From NCBI RefSeq assembly GCF_004339745.1, contig NZ_SMGP01000004.1, positions 558,001 through 622,000 of the forward strand: a stretch of DNA of 64,000 nt, read 5' to 3'. The notes beneath the pieces were generated by a model. The model had not been told where the DNA came from, ran no database searches, and saw nothing but the letters and a program-made list of their open reading frames with translations. Positions 31,671 through 39,772 of this stretch are shown here, in pieces (within the stretch, counting starts at the first letter, position 1; every line of letters begins with the position of its first letter). The position numbers and the translations under genes were made by a program. The DNA comes from Paraburkholderia sp. BL9I2N2 (GTDB lineage Bacteria > Pseudomonadota > Gammaproteobacteria > Burkholderiales > Burkholderiaceae).

Positions 31671-33380
31671 GTGGCCCAGGTTCCGCTCGCCAACGTCCAG
31701 CCGTTTCCGATTCCCTTGATGTCAGGCGGGACAGTGACGACTGACGAAGGCTCAATCCAGGGCGACTTCGCCATAAACCTGAAGCTGCGCCAGATATCGA
31801 CGGACCAGAAGCCCGGCACGCCGACAGATCACGGCGGCCTGTCGCAATGGATAGCGTCGTCGGCAACGGGCGAATCTGACCGTGGCGGCATCGTCTGGAA
31901 TGGCGTGATGTATCGCGTGCAGGGCGCATCGGTCTACTCGTACGATACGAGCGGCGCGCGGACGAAGCTCGGGACGGTGGCTAACGATGGTCTGAAGTGT
32001 CGTCTGGATTACGGCTTTGACAACCTGATCATCGTTTCCGACAATCTGCTCTACTACTACGCGCCGACCGGCTACAGCAATGTGACGGGCGCTGCGGTGG
32101 TGAGCGGTGGCACTGGCTACGCAGTCAATGACACGATCACGATTGGCCCGCTAGGCCAGCAGGCGACGCTGAAGGTGACGAGCGTTGCCAGTGGCGTGAT
32201 CAACGGCATCAGTGTGCTTACCGCGCCGCAGGTGCTGACGAAGTTCATCCCGGCCAATCCGGTCCCGCAGGTGCTGTCGAGCGGCGGCGGAACAGGTGCG
32301 ACGTTCAATCTCACGTGGACGTCGCTCGGCAACTTCATTCAGGTCGACATGAGCAAGTCGGCCGGCATCACGCCAATCGTTGACGCGACATTCATCGCTG
32401 GTTACGTGATGGTCACGGACGGCGTTGATGTGTGGTGCAGTTCGCTGACTAACCTGACGTTCTTTCCAGGCTACTTCGGCAGCGCGGAATACGATCCAGA
32501 CGGGATCACCGCGCAATACAAGCTGAACAACCAGCTTTACGTGTTCGGCAAGAACACCACGCAGACGATGGCCAACACGGGCGGCAACAATTTCCCGTTC
32601 ACGGTTCAGCAGTCGTACACCATCGATATTGGGTGTGTCTCGCGTCAGACGATGTGCTATTTCAATCAGACGCTCGCATGGATTGGCGGCGGCCGGAACA
32701 TGCCGAATGGTGTGTGGACGCTGAACGGCAATGCGCCAGCGAAGATTAGTTCCGCCGCAGTCGATTACGAACTATCGAAGCTGACGGCCGATCAGGTCGC
32801 TGTGGTCACGCTTGAGGCGATCTCGTTTGAGGATTCCGAGCTTCTGTATGTACACCTGCCGACAAAAACGCTTGTATTCGATGCGACCGCGACTGTCGGC
32901 GTGGGACTGAAGTTCTGGACGCAACTGAACAGCGGCCCGGAAGATTCGAACTTCTACCGTGCGCGCAACTTCACGCGATTCGATGGCAAGTGGCTGTGCG
33001 GCGACCTGGCGGATAACCGCGTTGGGTATCTGGACGCGACGACAGGAGGTCATTACGGCCAACCGGTGCTTCACCGCGTGACTGGTCCGATGGCGCTCCT
33101 ACCTCTCGCATCTGCCGGGTTGCGCTCGGTCGAACTGAAGTGCATCACCGGCCAGGCGGGTGACACGTCGCGCATTGCCATGCAGTACTCGTCGGATGGG
33201 ATTCGCTGGTCGCAAGTACGCTTTGCCTCTGCGGCGCCGCGCGGCGGCTATGACCGGCGCATCCGGTGGCTGCCGGCTGGGCTCGCGCGCGACCGGATGC
33301 AGGTACGGATTGCGCACGTAACGACAGCCCATGTCACGTGGTTCGGCCTTCTGGTCGAGCTTGAGCCATTGGCGACCTGA
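31671..33380 (+). CDS. Tail hub, P22 gp10-like packaged DNA stabilisation protein
   Basis: 569 residues from GTG 31671. The N-terminal part (GLSQWIASSATGESDRGGIVWNG, YRVQGASVYSY) and the later FAGYFGSAEYD-type and GCVSRQT blocks agree with the P22 gp10 family, which binds below gp4 and carries the tailspikes. P22 gp10 is 472 residues, so this one has extra sequence, partly a Gly-rich insertion near residues 140-225 that repeats a β-strand motif (VVSGGTGYAVNDTITIG). Confidence 0.8.
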   Translation: MAQVPLANVQPFPIPLMSGGTVTTDEGSIQGDFAINLKLRQISTDQKPGTPTDHGGLSQWIASSATGESDRGGIVWNGVMYRVQGASVYSYDTSGARTKLGTVANDGLKCRLDYGFDNLIIVSDNLLYYYAPTGYSNVTGAAVVSGGTGYAVNDTITIGPLGQQATLKVTSVASGVINGISVLTAPQVLTKFIPANPVPQVLSSGGGTGATFNLTWTSLGNFIQVDMSKSAGITPIVDATFIAGYVMVTDGVDVWCSSLTNLTFFPGYFGSAEYDPDGITAQYKLNNQLYVFGKNTTQTMANTGGNNFPFTVQQSYTIDIGCVSRQTMCYFNQTLAWIGGGRNMPNGVWTLNGNAPAKISSAAVDYELSKLTADQVAVVTLEAISFEDSELLYVHLPTKTLVFDATATVGVGLKFWTQLNSGPEDSNFYRARNFTRFDGKWLCGDLADNRVGYLDATTGGHYGQPVLHRVTGPMALLPLASAGLRSVELKCITGQAGDTSRIAMQYSSDGIRWSQVRFASAAPRGGYDRRIRWLPAGLARDRMQVRIAHVTTAHVTWFGLLVELEPLAT

Positions 33381-33382
33381 TC

Positions 33383-33796
33383 ATGGCAAACATGACGCGC
33401 GTGCCACAAGGCCAGTTGACCGCAGCCCTCGGCGGCAACGCGGCGGTTGCTGACGCCATTGGAAACGTGGTCAACGGCAGCGCAATGAATGGGTATCAGC
33501 CGGTCGCGTCGAGCGGTAGCGCATCGGGCGTGTGGGCCTCGATCGGCACACTAATTTACGTGGAAATAACGCTGACTATTACGGCCAGCGGAAAGCCCAC
33601 GGTAACACTTCCATTTACTCACCAGCCTTTAAGCGACCAGAGGGGAATCATTCCTGGCGCATCGGCCAACGGTGTCATGGTTTCAGGCGTAGTTGGCCCG
33701 GAATCGTCGGTATTGACATTGAGCCGTTACGACGGCGCGGCATTGGATGCAGGAACTTTCTATCTATCTGGCTGTTACGAATCTTCGGTGGGGTGA
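33383..33796 (+). CDS. Hypothetical virion protein
   Basis: 137 residues, uncharged and β-rich (ASSGSASGVWASIGTLIYVEITLTITASGKPTVTLPFT). It sits between the hub and the ejection proteins, where P22 has gp26 (tail needle), but it lacks the needle's heptad coiled coil. Probably structural. Confidence 0.55.
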   Translation: MANMTRVPQGQLTAALGGNAAVADAIGNVVNGSAMNGYQPVASSGSASGVWASIGTLIYVEITLTITASGKPTVTLPFTHQPLSDQRGIIPGASANGVMVSGVVGPESSVLTLSRYDGAALDAGTFYLSGCYESSVG

Positions 33797-33799
33797 ATC

Positions 33800-34426
33800 A
33801 TGGTTGCAGCAGCAGTAGGCGCAGTCGCCGTGGCTGGCGTAGCCAGCTCGGCCATGGCAGCGAATCAGGCCGGCAAAGCGAATGCATCGCAACAGCAAGC
33901 CGCTCAGAGCCAGCTTCAACTGGCGCAGCAGCAGTACGACAATCAGCAGCAGCAGATTTCACCGTATCTGGCAGCAGGCCAGACGGGTCTTACCGATTAC
34001 GGGGATTTGCTCGGGGCAAACGGCAACGATGCGCAGAACGCTGCGATCGGCGGCATCAAGAATGGCGCGCAGTATCAGGGATTGATGCAGACTGGAAACG
34101 AAAACATCTTAGCCAACGCATCGGCGACCGGTGGACTGCGCGGATCAAACACGAGCAACACGCTCGCCAACACGTCCATTGGCACTCTTAACGGTCTCAT
34201 CACGCAGCGCCTCGCTGGTTACGGCCAGTTGATGACGAACGGTCAGAACGCTGTCAATGGGCTACAAGCCGCAAGCAAAGTCTATCAGCAGAACTCCGAT
34301 CAGGCATGGCAGAACTCGGCGAATGCCTATTCGCAATACGATACGGCGCTTTCGAATTCCTTTAAGTCGGGCCTCGGTTCGATCACGCAGGGGATTAACG
34401 CGTTTGCTGGTGGAGGGTCCGTCTAA
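33800..34426 (+). CDS. DNA ejection protein, P22 gp7-like
   Basis: 208 residues, close to the 229 of gp7. It begins with a hydrophobic Ala/Val/Gly helix (VAAAVGAVAVAGVASSAMAA), then a Gln-rich helical region (QQQAAQSQLQLAQQQYDNQQQQ) and a Gly/Asn-rich tail. These features are typical of short-tail ejection proteins that leave the head with the DNA. The next two genes complete a three-protein ejection set. Confidence 0.7.
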   Translation: MVAAAVGAVAVAGVASSAMAANQAGKANASQQQAAQSQLQLAQQQYDNQQQQISPYLAAGQTGLTDYGDLLGANGNDAQNAAIGGIKNGAQYQGLMQTGNENILANASATGGLRGSNTSNTLANTSIGTLNGLITQRLAGYGQLMTNGQNAVNGLQAASKVYQQNSDQAWQNSANAYSQYDTALSNSFKSGLGSITQGINAFAGGGSV

Positions 34427-35778
34427 TGTATGACTTCTCAGGCCTCGGTGCAGGCATCGACACTGAAATGGGTCAGAACGCACTGACCGGGCAGCAGATC
34501 GGCTACAACCTAGCGACGGCAAAGGATCGGATCGGCGCGACGAATGCGCAGAATCAGGCCGTTCAGTCGAATACTGGCCTCCAGATCAGCAACAATCAGC
34601 GCCAGCAGGCTTTCCAAATGGAATCGGCGGCTCTGTCGGGCAATCCGAACGCGACTTCGGCTGACTGGCAAGCGCTCGCGCAGAAGTACCCGGAATTCTC
34701 GGCGCAGGTGAATGCCAATACCAACCAGCAGCAGGTGAACTGGCAGAACATCCGGCAGCGCATGTCGTCAGATGCTGTTGCGACCGTCGCAGGAATGCAG
34801 GCGCGCTTGCAGGCGAGCGATGTGCCCGGTGCGCTCCAGTTGCTCGAAGCCCGCGCGGTGCGTCAGGAAGGCGCAGGCGATACAGCAGGCGCTGCGCAGA
34901 CGCGTTCGTTTGAGCAGTTGATCAACCAGAACCCGGAAGGCGCCAAGCAGCTCGCGTCGCAGATTCTGAACGCCGGCAGCGCGAACACCGCTGGAGAACT
35001 GTATGCGAATCAGGCGAACCAAGCTGGCGCGGCAGTTGCGCAGAATACAGTCCCGGCAAAGGTCGCAGCGGCAAACGCTGGTGCTTCTCTGGCAGGAACG
35101 CAAGCCGCGTATGCCCCGCAGCAAGCCGCGACGGGAATCCAGGCTACTCAGGCAGGAATAGCGCAGACGCAGGCCAATACCGGGCTCATCAATCAGCAGA
35201 TCACCGCGCCTCCTGCTGCGATCGCCGCCGCGCAGCCTGAATACACGGCAAGCCAGGGCAATCAGCAGTTGGCCGATCAATCTGGCGAACTCGCGCAAGC
35301 GTTCAGTTCGATCCAGAACGGCGGAACAAGCGGGCTGCTCGGCGCTACATGGGATCAGGCTGGACGTCGATGGACTGGCGACACGTCGAAGCTTCAGCAG
35401 TTGCGTCAGGAAGCATCGAGCCTCGTCACGCAGGCTGAAACCGCAAGCATGGTCAATGGCAACTTCACGGACGCGTCGACGGCGCGCGCGGTCCAGAACG
35501 TGCCGCAGATCACTGATAGCCCGCAGGCGTGGGCCTCGTACCTTCAGGCGCGGCAGAAGTTCCTCGCCTCGAAGGCTGCATGGTCGAACGCGCGTGGCGA
35601 TTGGGCGCGCGGCAACAATGGATCGTTCGGGCCGGCGTACCGCGACATGACCGTGCAGATGCCTAACGGCCAGTCTGCGTTCGTCAAGCAGGGCGACAGC
35701 TTCACGCAGTTCAGCAAGAAGGCAGCGCCGAGCTATTACACGGCGCCGGGCGCTCAATCTTTTGATCCGACGCAATGA
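34426..35778 (+). CDS. DNA ejection protein, P22 gp20-like
   Basis: 450 residues (P22 gp20: 471), nearly all helical and rich in Gln, Ala and Asn, with repeated short segments such as GASLAGTQAAYAPQQAATGI. It has no catalytic motif. Position between the gp7-like and gp16-like genes, with 1- and 4-base overlaps, supports the call more than sequence does. Confidence 0.68.
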   Translation: MYDFSGLGAGIDTEMGQNALTGQQIGYNLATAKDRIGATNAQNQAVQSNTGLQISNNQRQQAFQMESAALSGNPNATSADWQALAQKYPEFSAQVNANTNQQQVNWQNIRQRMSSDAVATVAGMQARLQASDVPGALQLLEARAVRQEGAGDTAGAAQTRSFEQLINQNPEGAKQLASQILNAGSANTAGELYANQANQAGAAVAQNTVPAKVAAANAGASLAGTQAAYAPQQAATGIQATQAGIAQTQANTGLINQQITAPPAAIAAAQPEYTASQGNQQLADQSGELAQAFSSIQNGGTSGLLGATWDQAGRRWTGDTSKLQQLRQEASSLVTQAETASMVNGNFTDASTARAVQNVPQITDSPQAWASYLQARQKFLASKAAWSNARGDWARGNNGSFGPAYRDMTVQMPNGQSAFVKQGDSFTQFSKKAAPSYYTAPGAQSFDPTQ

Positions 35779-38700
35779 GCAATTCCACCTTTCCGCAATC
35801 GTACAAAGACCCGGTGTATGCGGCTGCCGATCAGGCTGCATCGGATGCGGCCGGTATTCCTCCTGGCCTGCTCACGAGCATTCGTGTTGCCGGCGAGAAG
35901 TCGAACGCCAATCAGGTGAGCAGCGCGGATGCTCAAACGCCGTACCAGGTGACGCCGGCCACGCGCGCGGCACTCATCAAGAAATATCAAATCGACCCGT
36001 ACGCATCGCCTGAAGCGGCCGCACTCGGTGCCGCCTATCTGCTGAAAGAAGGCATTCAGCGCACAGGCAGCGCAGCCGGCGCGGTGACGCAGTACATCGG
36101 CGGCACAGATCCTGCAAATTGGGGCGGTCAGACGCGCGCGTACACGAATCGGGTGATGGCGCACTTCACGAAGTCAGGCGGTCAGGATACGCCGCAGCCT
36201 GATGCGCAACCGGCCCCCGCCGCGCCTTTGCCGAGCCCCGCATCTTATGGCCTCGATCCAAGCGTGGTGGGCACTGATACGGCGCCGCAGCAGCAACAGC
36301 CGACGCAGACTGTCGCACCGAGCGCGCCCGCTCTCGCTCCGGGTGCCGGTGTCAATGCGCAGATCGTGGCTGATTACAACTCAGGACGCCTGTCGCCGGC
36401 TGATATGGATGCGGTCGATCAGCGCGTGCAGTCCGGAAAGATCGCGGTCGATCCTTCGCAATTGCAGCGGCCGCAGTCGAACGCCACGCAGGATAGCGGC
36501 GCGCCGGCCAGCTTCGAAGCGGCCAAGGGTGCAGTGCCGCAGCCCAAGCCAATCGGCCCGCAGACAATCGCCGCGATGCAGAATGGCACACTCACGGCAG
36601 ATCAGCAGGCGGTCGTCAAGCAGGGCTTGGCTGACGGCTCGTTAGTCATCCCGCAGAGTGCGCAGCAGCCTCCCGCTGATGGCGGCAATTGGGAAGGCTG
36701 GAATCCGTTTGGTGGCGCTCCGACCGGCCAAGGTGCAGCGCCCGCCGGCCCTAGCCAAGTCGTGCCTGCATCGCAAAGCGGTTCGACGCTGTCCGATGTG
36801 GCAGAAAAGGGCATCGGCGGCGTCGCGGGCAGTCTGCTCGATATTGCGGCGGCTGGTGGTCGCATGGTCGGCGCTAACGATTTCGCCAACGGTGCGGTCG
36901 CGGCGCGCAACCAGATCAATGAGAAGGTCGCGCGCGACACGAGCGGGAGCTTGGCAGGTAAGGTCGCGGGCGTTGTCGGCTCTGCGGCGCCATATGTCGC
37001 GGCCGGTGGCGCTTCGTTGCCTACCGCTGTAGCTGGCGGTGCTGTGGCTGGTGCTGTGCCTGCTGTGGCCGACAATAAATCGGCTGCCGAGATCGCGCGG
37101 GATGCGGCTGTCGGTGCGGGGGCAGGGGCAGTCGGTCTGGGCGTCGGTAAGGCGGTCGGCAAAGGCATCGCCGCGCTCGCCGAGAATCCGACCATCGCAA
37201 AGGGCATCGCCAAGGCGCAAAGCTGGTTTGGCAAAGCGCCGTCTGACGCAACCCAGGTATCTGCGGCTGGAAATGCAACGGACGCGCATGTTGCCGCGGA
37301 TATTGCGCAGGCATCCGGCAACACGCCTGAGCAGTTGGCGACGAAGCTTGAACAGGCGCCGGCACCGCAGACGCCGGGCTACACACCGACCGCTGCCGAG
37401 TTGGCTAACGATGCGAACGTGACGACCGTGCAGAAGGCTGCCACGAACGCCAATCCATCGACGTTCGCCAATGCCAGCGCGGAGAATGACGCAGCGATCG
37501 CGCGTGAGCTTGGGCAGCAAGGCACGCCGGCCAACCCTGGCACTCCGGCCAATCCGCAGGCAGCAGAGCAGGCAGCCGAAGCCGCCGCGCAGCACAGCGA
37601 TGCACTTGCCGCCAAGGGGCAGGCCGAAGTGCAGACGCTCGATCAGGGCATCGCTCAGAAACTCCAGGCGCCGCAATTTGAGGCGCCGGTCAAACTCGCG
37701 CAGCGCATGGCTCGCGACGAAGGTTCGACCGTGTTCGACGACTTGCAGAAGGCGCGACAGGCCGACGCTGGCAAGACGCTTGAGCAGGTTATAGGCACGC
37801 CCGAGCAGCTAGAATCGTTGAAAGCCGCTCGCAGCGCTCAGGCGTCGCAAGACCTTGAGCAGATATTCCAGAACGCCAAGCCAGCCAATCCGACGCCCGT
37901 TCTCAATACGATCGATAGCATTCTCGCGGGGCCGAGCGGCAAGCGGCCGGCCGTCGCTCAGTCGCTGAACAACTTGCGCGGCATCATCGACAACGATGGT
38001 GCCCCGATCACCGATGCTCAGACGCTGTATGACTCGGTACGCAAGGGCATCGACGATATGGTAGATCCCAAGATGGCGACAGCGAACCCGGCCGGAGTGC
38101 AGGCGTCGCGCGAACTGCTGCGCGTCAAGGAAGTGCTCGACAAGCAACTCGAAAAGTCCGCGCCCGGGTTCCAGAACTACCTGGACAATTTCAAGCAGGC
38201 ATCCGCGCCTATCGATGCCATGCAGTCGGTTCAGAGTCGCCTGTATAGCGCCGTCGATCCGGTGAGCGGTGAAGTCGATCCGGGCAAGCTGGTCAATGCC
38301 ATCAATAGCGTGAAGACTGAGCAGATGAAGCCTGGCGCGCGCGCGGCAAACAAGGTGCCTCAAGACACGATCGACGCCCTGACCGAACTCGCACGCCACC
38401 TGCAAAACAAGAACGATCTGACGGGCTTGCCGGCGCAGGGGCAGGAATACATCCGGCGCGCTCTGGCATCGAGCGAGAAGCATGCGGCCGCGCAGTCGGA
38501 GTTCCAGAAGGTGCTGGACGCTCAGTCGCCGGCGTACAAGGAACTGCACGGCTCGCATGCGCAGACCGTCGCCACGATCGAATCGCAGCGCACGAGTCAG
38601 ACGGCGCTCGCGCAGGCCCAGGAGGCCATCCAGAACGCTGACTCGCCGGCCGGTCTGCGAAGCATTGAGAAGATGCTGCCCGACATGGAGGCGGCTGACC

Positions 38701-39305
38701 GCGCGAAGGCCATCGCATTGCGTCAGCAACGTGCGCGTGACCTGGCGATGAGCGAGGTTCAGGAGCGCAATCTCAACAGCGCCGGCAAGACTGAGTTCAA
38801 CCGCAATCAGTTCCGATCGACGGCCGACAAATACACGCCGTTCATGTCCGCAAACGATGCTAAACAGTTCGCCAATGTCTCCGACGACCTGTTGCGGCAG
38901 ACGGCCAGCTACGCCAAAACCGGCAAGATCGCAGGCAGCGACACTGCGCAGAACCAGAGCGCGGCTAAGCGTTTCGGCAGCAATCTCGGCTCGGCGCTGA
39001 AGGATTCAGCAGTGCAGGGGCTGATTACCGGCGGCGTCGGCTCAGCGTTCGGCCCGGTTGGCGCAATCGGCGGCATGGCGGCCGGCGCATTGACTGGCGC
39101 ACTCACGCGCACGGTCACGCAGAAAGTTTCAGCGATTACGACGGAAAATGCGGCAAAACTGCTGTCGAACGGTAAACTTCTGGCATCCGCGCTGCGCAAT
39201 TATCAGTCGCTCGCCGCGCGCCGTCTGTTTGTCGAGCAACTTGCTGCGAAAGCGGGGTTCGTGGCAGGCGCAGCAACCGCCAATCAGTTCAACAGTCGTC
39301 GTTAG
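35775..39305 (+). CDS. Large DNA ejection protein with lytic transglycosylase-like domain
   Basis: 1176 residues, about twice P22 gp16. Residues 10-140 resemble a lytic transglycosylase domain (IPPGLLTSIRVAGEKSNAN, ADAQTPYQVTPATRAAL, AAALGAAYLLKEG, AVTQYIGGTDPANW). The E of AGEKSNA is the likely catalytic residue. Long Ala/Gln helices follow, with hydrophobic Ala/Gly segments around 340-460 and 1080-1130 that could enter the inner membrane. It should open peptidoglycan and form the trans-envelope channel. Confidence 0.78.
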   Translation: MSNSTFPQSYKDPVYAAADQAASDAAGIPPGLLTSIRVAGEKSNANQVSSADAQTPYQVTPATRAALIKKYQIDPYASPEAAALGAAYLLKEGIQRTGSAAGAVTQYIGGTDPANWGGQTRAYTNRVMAHFTKSGGQDTPQPDAQPAPAAPLPSPASYGLDPSVVGTDTAPQQQQPTQTVAPSAPALAPGAGVNAQIVADYNSGRLSPADMDAVDQRVQSGKIAVDPSQLQRPQSNATQDSGAPASFEAAKGAVPQPKPIGPQTIAAMQNGTLTADQQAVVKQGLADGSLVIPQSAQQPPADGGNWEGWNPFGGAPTGQGAAPAGPSQVVPASQSGSTLSDVAEKGIGGVAGSLLDIAAAGGRMVGANDFANGAVAARNQINEKVARDTSGSLAGKVAGVVGSAAPYVAAGGASLPTAVAGGAVAGAVPAVADNKSAAEIARDAAVGAGAGAVGLGVGKAVGKGIAALAENPTIAKGIAKAQSWFGKAPSDATQVSAAGNATDAHVAADIAQASGNTPEQLATKLEQAPAPQTPGYTPTAAELANDANVTTVQKAATNANPSTFANASAENDAAIARELGQQGTPANPGTPANPQAAEQAAEAAAQHSDALAAKGQAEVQTLDQGIAQKLQAPQFEAPVKLAQRMARDEGSTVFDDLQKARQADAGKTLEQVIGTPEQLESLKAARSAQASQDLEQIFQNAKPANPTPVLNTIDSILAGPSGKRPAVAQSLNNLRGIIDNDGAPITDAQTLYDSVRKGIDDMVDPKMATANPAGVQASRELLRVKEVLDKQLEKSAPGFQNYLDNFKQASAPIDAMQSVQSRLYSAVDPVSGEVDPGKLVNAINSVKTEQMKPGARAANKVPQDTIDALTELARHLQNKNDLTGLPAQGQEYIRRALASSEKHAAAQSEFQKVLDAQSPAYKELHGSHAQTVATIESQRTSQTALAQAQEAIQNADSPAGLRSIEKMLPDMEAADRAKAIALRQQRARDLAMSEVQERNLNSAGKTEFNRNQFRSTADKYTPFMSANDAKQFANVSDDLLRQTASYAKTGKIAGSDTAQNQSAAKRFGSNLGSALKDSAVQGLITGGVGSAFGPVGAIGGMAAGALTGALTRTVTQKVSAITTENAAKLLSNGKLLASALRNYQSLAARRLFVEQLAAKAGFVAGAATANQFNSRR

Positions 39306-39313
39306 GAGTCCGT

Positions 39314-39772
39314 ATGTCGCGGCCAGTCTTTGCAGTCGAGCGGTTCCAGGACGTGTATGCGGAGCTCCTGCCGCTGCTGCACGAGCATTACGACGAGATC
39401 AGCATCCATAAGCAGATGGGCTATGACCTGAAGCCTAATGTCGCGCTCTATCAGGCGATGCAGGATGCGGATCAACTCTCAATGATGATTGGCCGCCTCG
39501 ATGGCCGGATCGTTGCCTACTTCGTCGTGTTCGTTCGCCCGAGCATCCATTACGGCGATTGCCTGGAAGGGATTGGGGACATTTTCTTCGTCGAGCAGAC
39601 CCGGCGCGGCGCGATGTTCGGCAATGCCCTGTTTGATGCGACCGAGAAGGAACTGAAACGCCGCGGCGTGAAGTGTTTCATGGCTGGCGAAAAGCTGGCT
39701 TTCTCTGCCGCGCCACTGTTTGAGCGTCGCAAATTCGAACCCATCGAAAGGAAGTGGGCACTATGGCTCTGA
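39314..39772 (+). CDS. GNAT-family acetyltransferase-like protein
   Basis: 152 residues. The pattern LSMMIGRLDGRIVAYFVVFV followed by GDIFFVEQTRRGAMFGNALFDATEKELKRRGVK matches the GNAT fold (central β-strands and acetyl-CoA-binding loop, here RRGAMFG). Such genes lie between ejection and portal genes in some short-tailed phages. Target unknown. It overlaps the portal gene start slightly. Confidence 0.75.
   Translation: MSRPVFAVERFQDVYAELLPLLHEHYDEISIHKQMGYDLKPNVALYQAMQDADQLSMMIGRLDGRIVAYFVVFVRPSIHYGDCLEGIGDIFFVEQTRRGAMFGNALFDATEKELKRRGVKCFMAGEKLAFSAAPLFERRKFEPIERKWALWL

Noticed and set aside
33383..33796. P22 gp26-like tail needle
   Set aside because: The position is right, but there is no long heptad coiled coil; it is a β-rich protein.
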